64,000 bases of DNA from Nocardia sp. CC227C (GCF_030767025.1 NZ_JASITE010000007.1:335139-399138); one strand, 5' to 3'; shown: positions 52,267-62,897, counted from the stretch's first letter. Program-made: numbers and translations. Notes: generated from the letters alone by a model not told the origin.

Positions 52267-52752
52267 TCAGTCGAGACTGTCGCAGGCCGCGCCGTCGTCG
52301 CTACCGGAATGCGAACGGGTCTGACAGCAGGTCATGGTCGCGCCGCCGATACCGGGGCCGATGGTGAGTTCCAGGCGGCGAGCCCAGTTCTCGGTGAGCC
52401 GCGCCAGTTCCTCGTCGCCGCGGGTGGGCGTTTGGTCCAGCGGCAGGGTCAGGGGGCGTTCGGTGAGCTCGATCCGTCGGCGCTGGGTGAAATCGGCGGT
52501 CGCGCCCGCGCGGACGCGCACCAGCACCGGGCGGGCGTCGCCGAGACGCGGACCCAGCGCGCCGAACTCGCAATCGGTCAGCGCCAGCACATCGGCCCAG
52601 CGGAAGGTCCAGGTGCCGTCGGTGACCCGCACGCGGATATGGCGTTCGGTGGCGTCGACGAGGTAGCCCGGTAGCGGTGGCGAGGCGGTAGCGGTGGGAG
52701 GGGCTGCGGTGCCCGGTGGCGCGGAAACGCGTGGACGAAGGGCGCCAGTCAT
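52267..52752 (-). CDS. Candidate graspetide-type precursor with long leader
   Basis: 161 residues, no signal peptide. Residues ~1-28 are Pro/Ala/Thr-rich; ~29-130 look like a small folded beta/alpha domain (YLVDATERHIRVRVTDGTW; LARLTENWARRLELTIG). The last ~30 residues differ sharply: after GPGIGG comes ATMTCCQTRSHSG and SDDGAACDSLD, with Thr139/141/145, Ser147/149/151/159, Asp152/153/158/161 and Cys142/143/157. Such a donor/acceptor-rich tail next to an ATP-grasp ligase suggests a core peptide. Typical leaders are 20-50 residues, so this would be unusual; alternatively it is an accessory recognition protein. RBS cggag, 8 bases before the ATG. Confidence 0.6.
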   Translation of the reverse strand: MTGALRPRVSAPPGTAAPPTATASPPLPGYLVDATERHIRVRVTDGTWTFRWADVLALTDCEFGALGPRLGDARPVLVRVRAGATADFTQRRRIELTERPLTLPLDQTPTRGDEELARLTENWARRLELTIGPGIGGATMTCCQTRSHSGSDDGAACDSLD

Positions 52753-52923
52753 ACTGAACTCCGATCTGCTCGGGATTTGCTGTAGAGCCGAGCGTGATCC
52801 AGATCATATCCCGCGACATGGCCTGCTCGGTTCGCAACGAAAGATTTCAGGCATACCGGCAAACCCGTGCCGACACTGCGGAAACCGCTACCGCCGAAAG
52901 ATTTTCGGTGTTCGCAATCGGGC

Positions 52924-53340
52924 TCAGAGACCCAGCGCGTCCGGGAACTCCGCGACCTCCCGCAGCGCGGCCGCGGGATCGGCGACGAGCTTGCGCAGCC
53001 GCAGGTCCATGATGCCGCACACCACGTCGATGGTGGCCGATACGGTCCCGTCCAGCTTGTGGATCTCCTGGTGCATGCGGAACGCCTTGCCGCCGCTCCA
53101 GCGGAATTCGCAGCTCACTGTCACTTCGTCGCCGAGATGCAGTTCGCGCTGGTACTTCAGCGTCTGTTCCAGCACCACGGGGCCGATCCCCGATCCGACC
53201 ATCTTCTCGCCCGGAATACCGGCCGCCTTCATCAGCTCCCAGCGAGCGTGCTCGGCGTACTGCAGGTATACGGCCTGATTCAGGTGACCGTTGATGTCGA
53301 GTTCGTAACCGCGCACGGTGACGGGCACAGAGAAAGCCAT
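52924..53340 (-). CDS. Acyl-CoA thioesterase (4HBT hot-dog fold)
   Basis: 138 residues. Hot-dog fold with the 4-hydroxybenzoyl-CoA-thioesterase-type motif ELDINGHLNQAVYLQYAEHARWE, where the Asp is the catalytic residue, then FEFRWSGG-like CEFRWSGGKAFRMHQEI. Hydrolyses acyl- or aroyl-CoA in the cytosol; chain length unknown. Upstream of the ATP-grasp pair on the same strand with a 171-base gap, so a separate unit is likely. Confidence 0.87.
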   Translation of the reverse strand: MAFSVPVTVRGYELDINGHLNQAVYLQYAEHARWELMKAAGIPGEKMVGSGIGPVVLEQTLKYQRELHLGDEVTVSCEFRWSGGKAFRMHQEIHKLDGTVSATIDVVCGIMDLRLRKLVADPAAALREVAEFPDALGL

Positions 53341-53493
53341 AACCGGACAAACCCGCCCACGAGAGGCCGCATTCCCGGTGCCGCGGTGGTCTTCGGCACA
53401 TCGGCGACCACCCGGCTACCACCGCGAACGCGAACGGGCGAATGCATTGCGCGAGGTTGGCGCGCCGCCCGATTCGCGTCGCGGCCTCGGCGT

Positions 53494-53800
53494 GTCAGCG
53501 GCGGTTGGCGGTGCGTTCGGCCCACCATTCGGGGGCGTCGACGAACCAGTTGTCGAACTCCTCCTGGGATGCCGCGAGGACCTGAAGTTCCCCGTCCGCC
53601 ACGTAGAACAGCTCGTCGGACCGCGTGTGGTAGTGCGGTGCGGCGCCGTCCGCGCCCGGTGCCATGGTGACCTCGAGGGTGCTGGCGGCCCGGTTCGCCT
53701 CGGGTGCGTCGATGAGCAGGCGCAGGGTGACATCGGTGGTCCGGAGGGTCTCCGCGTCGGCGGGGTGGCGGACGGCGGCCGGTCGCTTCCCATTCGTCCA
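53494..53800 (-). pseudogene. Cupin-domain gene with internal deletion
   Basis: In the minus frame ending at 53494 one reads DVTLRLLIDAPEANRAASTL, then EVTMAPGADGAAPHYHTRSD and ELFYVADGELQVLAAS. This is the first half of a cupin barrel with the metal-binding HYH pattern. It then jumps straight to QEEFDNWFVDAPEWWAERTA. The second cupin motif and linking strands are missing, and no ATG, GTG or TTG start with an RBS is found before position ~53830. An in-frame deletion remnant is the best reading; a tiny functional protein is not excluded. Confidence 0.55.
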
Positions 53801-53835
53801 AGCCGCCGCCGGATCCGGGCCGCTATTCTCCGCTC

Positions 53836-54213
53836 ATGAGCGAGCCACTGGAATCCCTGCGGGCGCTGTGCGTGGCGCTGCCGGAGGTGAGCGAGCGCGT
53901 CAGCCACGGCGAACCGTGCTGGTTCGTGCGCGGCAAGAAGCTGTTCGTGATGTTCGCCGACCACCATCACGACGATCGGCTCGGATTCTGGTGCGCCGCT
54001 CCGCCCGGCGTCCAGGAGGCGTTGACCGCGGCCGCGCCCGATCGCTACTTCCGCCCGCCCTACGTGGGGCACCGAGGTTGGCTCGGGGTGTATCTGGACG
54101 TGCCCGTGGATTGGGCCGAGGTCGCGGAGATCGTCGAGGACGCCTATCGCGCCGTCGCGCCGAAACGGCTGGTCGCGGAGTTGGACTCGAGGCGAGAGCC
54201 GGGCGCGGGGTAG
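53836..54213 (+). CDS. MmcQ/YjbR-family protein
   Basis: 125 residues. The MmcQ/YjbR double-wing fold: LRALCVALPEVSERVSHGEPCWFVRGKKLFVMF, then YFRPPYVGHRGWLGVYLD. Family role is unsettled (proposed nucleic-acid binding). TATTCT ends 6 bases before the ATG, so probably leaderless. A short tandem duplication spans its stop codon. Divergent from the broken cupin gene. Confidence 0.88.
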   Translation: MSEPLESLRALCVALPEVSERVSHGEPCWFVRGKKLFVMFADHHHDDRLGFWCAAPPGVQEALTAAAPDRYFRPPYVGHRGWLGVYLDVPVDWAEVAEIVEDAYRAVAPKRLVAELDSRREPGAG

Positions 54214-54238
54214 GAGTTGGGCGCGGGTAGGAGTTGGG
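54203..54238. repeat. Tandem duplication across the stop codon
   Basis: gcgcggggtaggagttgg is followed at once by gcgcgggtaggagttggg. The TAG stop of the MmcQ-type gene (54211-54213) is in the first copy. Confidence 0.55.
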
Positions 54239-54293
54239 CTCGGGCTAGCGTCCGCCGCGCCGGTCGCGCGGCGGACCTGCGGGTTCGCGGCGG

Positions 54294-54860
54294 TCAGTTC
54301 TTGCGGCGGACCGACGCCTCCACCAGATCGAGTACGGCCGAGAGGTTGTCGCCGGCGTGGCCGGAGGCGATGCGGGCGATGAGACCGTCCAGCACCAGGT
54401 CGAGGTAGCCGAGCAGCACCTCGGTGGGCACGTCGTCGCGCAGCGCGCCTTCGGATTTGCGGCGTTCCAGGCGTGCGACGGTGGCGGCGGTGAGCTCCTC
54501 GGAGCGCTGCTCCCAGTGGCCTCGGAACTCGGGATCGTTGCGCAGGCGGCGCGCGATCTCCAAACGCGTTCCGAGCCAGTCGAAGTCCTCCGGATGGGCG
54601 AGCATGTCGCGCATCACCTGCACCAGGCCCTGAGTGGCGGCGACCTCGGCCATGCGGGCGGTGTCCTCCTGCGCGAGGGCGAGGAAGAGCGCGTCCTTGT
54701 CGCGGAAGTGGTGGAAGATCGCGCCTCGGGACAGGCCGGTCGCCTCTTCCAGGCGGCGCACGGTGGCACCCTCGTAGCCGTACTCGGCGAAGCATCGACG
54801 GGCGCCGTCGAGAATCTGGCCGCGCCGGGCGGCGAGGTGGTCGTCACTGACCTTGGGCAT
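54294..54860 (-). CDS. acnR: TetR-family repressor of aconitase, AcnR-like
   Basis: 188 residues from the ATG at 54860 (GGAGGAGTCC before it). Helix-turn-helix GARRCFAEYGYEGATVRRLE then ATGLSRGAIFHHFRDKDALF. In Corynebacterium the TetR protein AcnR, encoded just downstream of acn, represses acn; in Mycobacterium the equivalent gene is Rv1474c. Here it also follows acn on the same strand (gap 227 bases). A matching operator lies upstream of acn. Confidence 0.85.
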   Translation of the reverse strand: MPKVSDDHLAARRGQILDGARRCFAEYGYEGATVRRLEEATGLSRGAIFHHFRDKDALFLALAQEDTARMAEVAATQGLVQVMRDMLAHPEDFDWLGTRLEIARRLRNDPEFRGHWEQRSEELTAATVARLERRKSEGALRDDVPTEVLLGYLDLVLDGLIARIASGHAGDNLSAVLDLVEASVRRKN

Positions 54861-55087
54861 GGACTCCTCCGAAACCATCTGTGCGGGGCGCGTGCGCCGG
54901 AAGTGGCGCACACACCCCGCACGAGCGACGAGCGAAGCGACCCGGACAGGTCGCGCGGCAGGTGACGGCGTGACCCGCCACCTACCACCGATACCGGACG
55001 CGAGTCCCCGGCACGAATGCCGGGGAGTTCGCTATTCGGTTGTGCCGCAACAGGGCTCATCCCCGCACCGGCGGGGACGGCGGCGCA

Positions 55088-57886
<2,799 letters not shown>

Positions 57887-57979
57887 GTTTCAGCTCCACT
57901 CGTCTGTGAATGGGGGCCACCGGCGGGGCTGTGCCGATGGCTCGTCGAGGCGCGCGGCCTCGTCCGGGTGCAACCCTAA

Positions 57980-57995
57980 CAGTACGCTTGTCCTG
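57980..57995. promoter_or_regulatory. AcnR-like operator upstream of acn
   Basis: CAGTACGCTTGTCCTG agrees with the corynebacterial AcnR motif CAGNACnnncGTACTG except at two positions. It is 94 bases upstream of the acn ATG, where it would overlap the promoter. Confidence 0.6.
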
Positions 57996-58099
57996 TGAAC
58001 GCGCGGGGGAGGGGTCCCGGGCGCATTCGGACCGATGTGGCCGGCCGGTCGGCGCGCCGTGGTGAGGTGATGTGACAACCGGTCCCGTACTCTGCACCC

Positions 58100-58651
58100 G
58101 TGACCGTCTCGTACACCCAGGCTTTCACCCCTGCGCTCGCCGAGCTACCGCCGGACACCGATCTGGATGCCATTCTCCGCGATCTCGCCGACAACCACGT
58201 CGCCGCACCCGAGGGACGGAAGCAGGACGGCCTCGCCGATATCGCCGCCGATGCTCGTGAACACGGCATCGACCTGAACATTGTCGTCATACCCGGCAAT
58301 CCGGGTATCGAAGCCAAGCTCCGCGATCTGGCTACCGAGGTGGGCAAGCAGGAACAGGGCACCGTGGTCGTCTTCAGCGACGACTGGGTGGGTACCTGGA
58401 GCGACACCTACAGCCGCGCGCGGTTGGAATGGGCCGAGGACAAGGCGAAATACCGCGGACCGGCGCACACCGAGGAAGCGGCGCGTATCTTCGTGGACCG
58501 CATGAAGTCCGAAGAGGGTCTGTCATGGACCCTGATCACGGCCGTGCTGGTGGCCGGTCTGGTGGCGATCATCGCCGGGCTGTACGTGGTGAAGTCACGA
58601 CGCGCGGCGGGGGCGTCCGGCACCGCGAAGGACCGCGACCCGGTCGCCTGA
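58100..58651 (+). CDS. One-TM membrane protein (Rv1476/DUF6676-like)
   Basis: 183 residues. The soluble N-terminal part (~1-140) includes AREHGIDLNIVVIPGNPGIEAKLRDLA and VVVFSDDWVGTWSD, resembling TPM-type domains. One membrane helix near the C-terminus (WTLITAVLVAGLVAIIAGLYVV) and a basic tail. Same position as M. tuberculosis Rv1476, between acn and ripA. TACTCT ends 6 bases before the GTG (leaderless). Function unknown; perhaps envelope-related given its neighbour. Confidence 0.85.
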   Translation: MTVSYTQAFTPALAELPPDTDLDAILRDLADNHVAAPEGRKQDGLADIAADAREHGIDLNIVVIPGNPGIEAKLRDLATEVGKQEQGTVVVFSDDWVGTWSDTYSRARLEWAEDKAKYRGPAHTEEAARIFVDRMKSEEGLSWTLITAVLVAGLVAIIAGLYVVKSRRAAGASGTAKDRDPVA

Positions 58652-58987
58652 TCTCTCCGAAATCCGGTGCGCTCTCGCATCCGGTTCTCGTTCACTCGTT
58701 GGTTGCCAGCGGCCGGGTGCTGACCGGCCGCGAGAGTGCTGTCCCCGATGCCTGACGCGTCATATGGATCGGGTTAATAACCGGCAACGAGTGAATTGAA
58801 TGTTGGTCATTGTGGCGTGCCTCCCCGATCTCGGTGCGCGGGTGTCGTAGCGTGGCGCCACGCCACTCCTGGGGAAGAAGTGTCGTGCGGGCCTCGGGAG
58901 TCCGGTGTTTCGGATGGTGTGGTTGAGGTCCATGGGGCAGTTGTTCGCTCCCTTTCCCCGGGGCCGAGCGGGATCCAGGGAGGTGCG
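58652..58987 (+). other. 336-base structured leader region upstream of ripA
   Basis: No coding frame. TTCACTCGTTG (58691-58701) pairs perfectly with CAACGAGTGAA (58785-58795). Enclosed are a hairpin GCGGCCGG/CCGGCCGC (58709-58716, 58724-58731) and GGTTAATAACC (58772-58782). The ripA ATG is 192 bases further on, after ggaggtgcg. Confidence 0.55.
58709..58731 (+). terminator. GC-rich hairpin after the Rv1476-like gene
   Basis: 8-bp perfect stem GCGGCCGG/CCGGCCGC with a 7-base loop, 57 bases past the stop. It may end that transcript or be part of the larger leader structure. Confidence 0.4.
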
Positions 58988-60403
58988 ATGCGACTACCGG
59001 CGACGTGGCGGGGACGCCCGGTACGGGTCGCTGCGGGATTGCTAGTCGTGGCAACGGTTTTCGCGGTGGGCGTGAATACGGGCCACGCGGTGCCGCCACC
59101 CCCGCCCAATCCGAGCGACAGCGAGATCGCCGACGCGGGCGCGCAGGTCGATGCCGGGGTCGGCGAGGTGGGCGCCCTGATCAACCAGGTCGCCTCGATC
59201 GAACAGCAGCTGCGCCATCTCGACGACGCGGTGGCCGCGCGCCGCGAGGCGGTCAACAAGGCGCTGGTGGATCTGCAGCGGGCACGCGCCGCCGCCGATG
59301 CCGCCGCCCAGGCCGTCGTGACGAGCAAGCAGGAGCTTTCCGACGCGGGTGCCCGCGTCGACGCCGCGCATCGCGAGTTCAACAAGTTCGTCGCCCAGAT
59401 CTACATGCGCCCCGGCTCCACCTCGCTGGTGACGTACCTGTCCGCGCCCGATCCGGAGACCGCGCTGGCGCGCGCCCAGGTGCTGACCATCGCCTCGAAG
59501 AATCAGCGGCAGGTGGTGGACGGGCTGCGGCGCGCCCAAGTGGATCAGGCCAACAAGAATGCCGAGGCGCGCCGCGCCCAGCAGATCGCCGACGCCGCCG
59601 CGGCCGATGCCGAACGCAAGAAGGTGGAGGCGGAGAACGCGGTGGCCGCCGCCCAGGCCGAGCTGAACCAGCAGACGGCCGTCCGCAACGGCCTGGTGGC
59701 GCAACGGGACTCGGCGCAGCAGCGGCTCAACGAGGCCCGTGCCCGGGTGGATGGTCTGCAAAGCCAGCGCGACGCCTTCATCGCCTGGGATCAGCAGCGT
59801 CAGGCCGAGGAAGCCGCGAACCGCGCGGCCGCCGCGGCCGCCGCCGCCCGGGTCGCGGCCGATCGCGCCGCCGCCGAACGCGCCGCCGGCGCCGCCGCCA
59901 CCCACCGCCCGCACACCCAACTCGGCGATTCCCCACCCCCGCAGCGTTCCGGCACGCTCCCCGGCATCCCCTCCGGCAGCCGCGCCGAACTCATCGAAAC
60001 GGTCGTCGACCGCGCCATGTCGCAGCTCGGCGTCGACTACGCCTGGGGCGGCGGCAACGAGAACGGCCCCACCCTCGGCATCCGCGACGGCGGCGTGGCC
60101 GACAGCTACGGCGACTACAACAAGGTCGGCTTCGACTGCTCCGGCCTCATGATCTACGCCTTCGCGGGCGTCGGCGTCTCCCTCCCGCACTACAGCGGCT
60201 ACCAGTACAACATGGGCACCCGCGTGGACGTCTCCGCCCGAGAACGCGGCGACATGCTCTTCTGGGGCCCCGGCGGCAGCCAACACGTGGCCCTCTACCT
60301 CGGCGGCGGCAAAATGGTCGAAGCACCACAATCCGGTGACGTCGTCCGCGTCTCCCCGGTCCGCGAGGACGGCATCATGCCCTACGCGGTGCGGATCGTC
60401 TGA
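58988..60403 (+). CDS. ripA: Peptidoglycan endopeptidase RipA-like (NlpC/P60)
   Basis: 471 residues. Signal peptide (AAGLLVVATVFAVGVNTGHA). Residues ~45-305 form a long Ala/Gln/Arg-rich coiled coil, an autoinhibitory or localisation region. A Pro-rich linker (SPPPQRSGTLPGIPSG) leads to the C-terminal NlpC/P60 domain with Cys384 in FDCSGLMIYAF, His in SQHVALYLGGG and Glu in KMVEAPQ. Cuts the peptide stems of peptidoglycan at division septa. In mycobacteria it needs processing or partners to be active. A second Rip gene does not follow here. Confidence 0.92.
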   Translation: MRLPATWRGRPVRVAAGLLVVATVFAVGVNTGHAVPPPPPNPSDSEIADAGAQVDAGVGEVGALINQVASIEQQLRHLDDAVAARREAVNKALVDLQRARAAADAAAQAVVTSKQELSDAGARVDAAHREFNKFVAQIYMRPGSTSLVTYLSAPDPETALARAQVLTIASKNQRQVVDGLRRAQVDQANKNAEARRAQQIADAAAADAERKKVEAENAVAAAQAELNQQTAVRNGLVAQRDSAQQRLNEARARVDGLQSQRDAFIAWDQQRQAEEAANRAAAAAAAARVAADRAAAERAAGAAATHRPHTQLGDSPPPQRSGTLPGIPSGSRAELIETVVDRAMSQLGVDYAWGGGNENGPTLGIRDGGVADSYGDYNKVGFDCSGLMIYAFAGVGVSLPHYSGYQYNMGTRVDVSARERGDMLFWGPGGSQHVALYLGGGKMVEAPQSGDVVRVSPVREDGIMPYAVRIV

Positions 60404-60449
60404 ACGCGAATCGCGCACGAACCGCCCGGCGCGTCGCGCCGATCCCGTG

Positions 60450-60866
60450 TCACGGTTGGGGTAGGGGGCGCGCGTCCACCGGTCGCTTCAACGCGGTGAG
60501 CAACTTCGCGCGGTCCGCGGGGGAACCGTCCCACCGTTCGTCGTCCTCGATCATGTCGACGAGGCCGCGGAACACGACATCCAGCAGCCCGGGGAACCGG
60601 GCCTGCAAATCCTGGTAGCGCAGGCGTATCAGCCTGGTGCGGCCGCTGACGGTCGTTCTGGTGATTCCCGCTTCCCGCAATACGCGGTAGTGGTGCGACA
60701 GCGTGGATTTGTGCAGCTCGATGCTCTGGCTGAGCTCACCGCAGTTCTCGCCCTCGTCGCAGGCGAGGCAGGCCACCAACTGGAGGCGGACCGGATCGGA
60801 CAGTGCGTGCATGACCGCCGCCAGCTCGAGGTCGGCGGTTTCCGGGTGTGGCAGTTCCGCGGGCAC
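60450..60866 (-). CDS. ArsR-family repressor
   Basis: 138 residues. Winged helix: ELAAVMHALSDPVRLQLVACLACDEGENCGELSQSIELHKSTLSHHYRVLREAGI, with wing GRTRLIRLRY. The Cys in ACDEGENCGELS sit near the DNA-binding region, like the ELCVCDL box of metal sensors, though the spacing differs. Divergent from the imine-reductase-like gene; the dyad at 60907-60921 is the likely operator. Confidence 0.87.
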   Translation of the reverse strand: MPAELPHPETADLELAAVMHALSDPVRLQLVACLACDEGENCGELSQSIELHKSTLSHHYRVLREAGITRTTVSGRTRLIRLRYQDLQARFPGLLDVVFRGLVDMIEDDERWDGSPADRAKLLTALKRPVDARPLPQP

Positions 60867-60886
60867 CTACTCACCTCCTCCAGCCC

Positions 60887-60921
60887 TTGACAGTTTGACG
60901 ATCATACAACAATTATTGTTG
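60887..60921 (+). promoter_or_regulatory. Promoter and ArsR operator for the reductase gene
   Basis: A TTGACA -35 box (60887-60892) is followed by the palindrome CAACAATTATTGTTG (60907-60921; 7-base arms, one centre base), which would cover the -10 region. Sits between divergent ArsR and reductase genes. Confidence 0.6.
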
Positions 60922-60951
60922 GACAAATCTCAAACAATGTGGAGGTATCGG

Positions 60952-61833
60952 ATGTCCGAAGAATCGCGCACGCCCGTCACGGTGCTGGGGCTCGGGCCGA
61001 TGGGATCGGCGATCGCCAAGGCGTTCTTGGCGGCGGGATATCCGACGACCGTATGGAATCGGACCGAGACGAAGGCCGAGGCCCTGGTCGGCCTCGGAGC
61101 GACACGTGGATCGTCGGTGGTCGAGGCGGTCGCGGCCGCTCCGCTGGTCGTGGTGTCGCTGCTCAATGATGCGGCGGTGGCGGAGACGTTGAGCACCGTG
61201 GGCCCGGCGCTGCGCGGACGGGTCCTGGTGAACCTGACGTCCTCGACCCCCGAGCAGTCGCGAACGCGTGCTCGATGGGCCACGGACCACGGCGCCGATT
61301 ACGTGGATGGTGCTGTCATGGCGGTTCCGCACGGCATCGGGACGGCGGAAGCGCTCATGCTGTACTCGGGCTCCGAAATTGGCTATCGGACAGCCGAACC
61401 GGCACTGAAGGTACTCGCCGGACAGGGGTCGTATCTGGGCGCGGACTTCGGTCGCGCCGCCGCGTTCGACGCCGCATTGGTGTCGGTGTTCTGGCTCTCG
61501 TTCTTCGGTGTGTCACTCGGCATCTCACTCGCTGAGGCCGAGGGGATCAAGGGCGGCGAACTCGTCCCGTTCGTGCCCGCCGTGGTCGATCTGCTCCTGG
61601 AGATGATGGCGCACACCGCCGAACAGGTCGACGCCGGTCACTATCCCGGCCATGACACCACCATCGCATCAGCGTCCGAAGCATTCGCCTCGCTCCGCGG
61701 CGTGATCGCACGCCACGGAATCGACACCGGCATAGTCGATGCCGCGAACACCGTACTCCGACGCGCGTTGAATGCGGGCCACGGGGCTGACGGCCTCGCC
61801 CGAATCGTCCCGACACTCTCCGGAGGGCACTAG
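60952..61833 (+). CDS. NADPH-dependent imine-reductase-like oxidoreductase
   Basis: 293 residues; beta-hydroxyacid-dehydrogenase/IRED superfamily. N-terminal Rossmann domain VTVLGLGPMGSAIAKAFLAAGY with VWNRTETKA (Arg suits NADPH). The long interdomain and C-terminal helical domain (AFDAALVSVFWLSFFGVSLGISLAEAEGI) are of the imine reductase kind. Substrate unknown. RBS ggagg. Expression is presumably released when the divergent ArsR leaves the operator. Confidence 0.88.
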   Translation: MSEESRTPVTVLGLGPMGSAIAKAFLAAGYPTTVWNRTETKAEALVGLGATRGSSVVEAVAAAPLVVVSLLNDAAVAETLSTVGPALRGRVLVNLTSSTPEQSRTRARWATDHGADYVDGAVMAVPHGIGTAEALMLYSGSEIGYRTAEPALKVLAGQGSYLGADFGRAAAFDAALVSVFWLSFFGVSLGISLAEAEGIKGGELVPFVPAVVDLLLEMMAHTAEQVDAGHYPGHDTTIASASEAFASLRGVIARHGIDTGIVDAANTVLRRALNAGHGADGLARIVPTLSGGH

Positions 61834-61851
61834 CGACAAGCAGGGGTTATA

Positions 61852-62730
61852 TCAACGCCTCGGCGTCGGCCAGCCCGCGTCCAGCAGAAGCTGTGCCAGC
61901 GACTCCGCTCGGCGTACTCCGTGACGGAAGGCTTCGGGCCAACTCGCGAGCGGATCGGCGGCGTAGGCCTTCGACACGTCGATCATGTCCGCGTCGGGAC
62001 CGAACTGAACGACCGTGCCGGACGTGTCGGTGAGTTCGGTGCGAAGCCGGTCGCGTGAAACCATGTGTGCCAATGGCTCGATGACCACGAGTAGGTCGGA
62101 ACCCGCTGCGACGTCGGCATTGGTCGTCGACCAGACACCGCCGTCGATGTAGTAGCGGTCGGCGACGACGACCGGCGGAAAGGCGCCGGGAAGCGCGCGG
62201 CTGGCGGATACCGCCGTCGCCAGTGGCACCCCGCTTCCGTTGTCCCAGACCCGGCGCTCCCCGCTCTCGGCGTCGACAACGACGACCCGCAGCCGCTCGG
62301 GCCAGTCGCTGCCGCCGACCAGCCACTCCATCGGTTCGAGATGCTCCGGCTGCGCGGGTTCCTCGGCCATCGCGAGCTGACCCACCTTGCGCCGCGCCAC
62401 ATCCCGATCGAGGCTCGGGTCGAACAGCAGGGAAAACACCGACCCGAGCAGTTCGGGCTTCATCCTCGGCCGCGACTCCACGCCGGGACGGCCCTGGTGG
62501 TCGGCGAAGGAATCGAGATCGCGGCCGGTCGACAGCGCCGCACCGACGATCGCGCCCGCGGAGGTTCCGACAATCGACCCGGCCGAACCCAGATCGATTC
62601 CTCGGCGGCGCAACTCGGCGGCCAGCCCGGTCATCCACGCGGTCCCGGGGACTCCACCGCCGCCCAACACCACCGACCGTCGAACAGTCCCCCCGGGCTT
62701 TCGATCAAGACCACTGTCCATGTGGCACAT
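61852..62730 (-). CDS. Patatin-like phospholipase
   Basis: 292 residues from the ATG at 62730 (62721 also possible). Oxyanion loop LGGGGVPG (22-29), nucleophile Ser57 in GTSAG and catalytic Asp196 in DGG, the patatin Ser-Asp dyad. No signal peptide. Probably a cytosolic lipid acyl hydrolase. The minus-strand region upstream contains a perfect 16-base palindrome shared with the divergent Fe-S gene. Confidence 0.87.
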   Translation of the reverse strand: MCHMDSGLDRKPGGTVRRSVVLGGGGVPGTAWMTGLAAELRRRGIDLGSAGSIVGTSAGAIVGAALSTGRDLDSFADHQGRPGVESRPRMKPELLGSVFSLLFDPSLDRDVARRKVGQLAMAEEPAQPEHLEPMEWLVGGSDWPERLRVVVVDAESGERRVWDNGSGVPLATAVSASRALPGAFPPVVVADRYYIDGGVWSTTNADVAAGSDLLVVIEPLAHMVSRDRLRTELTDTSGTVVQFGPDADMIDVSKAYAADPLASWPEAFRHGVRRAESLAQLLLDAGWPTPRR

Positions 62731-62832
62731 CGTATCCACGGTGATCGTGTGTCGCAGGACGATGCCGGGTGCGGCGGGGAGCGGCACTTCCCCTGCCGCC
62801 GATTCGATGATAGTTTGCACTCCAAGACATAA

Positions 62833-62848
62833 GTTACTGATCAGTAAC
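62833..62848. promoter_or_regulatory. Perfect 16-base palindrome
   Basis: GTTACTGATCAGTAAC lies in the 167-base region between the divergent patatin and Fe-S reductase genes. Perfect symmetry and AT-rich arms point to a TetR-like operator. No TetR gene is adjacent within the window. Confidence 0.55.
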
Positions 62849-62897
62849 ATGACTGTTGTTGCTGTTCAATGCATTTCAGACCGGGGGGGTCAGCGCT

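Noticed and set aside
58691..58795. Miniature inverted-repeat transposon
   Set aside because: Terminal 11-base repeats exist, but no target-site duplication is visible and no second copy is in the window; kept only as an alternative.
58652..58987. c-di-AMP (ydaO-type) riboswitch before ripA
   Set aside because: The conserved core segments of that class were looked for and not found; only an unassigned stem structure is present.
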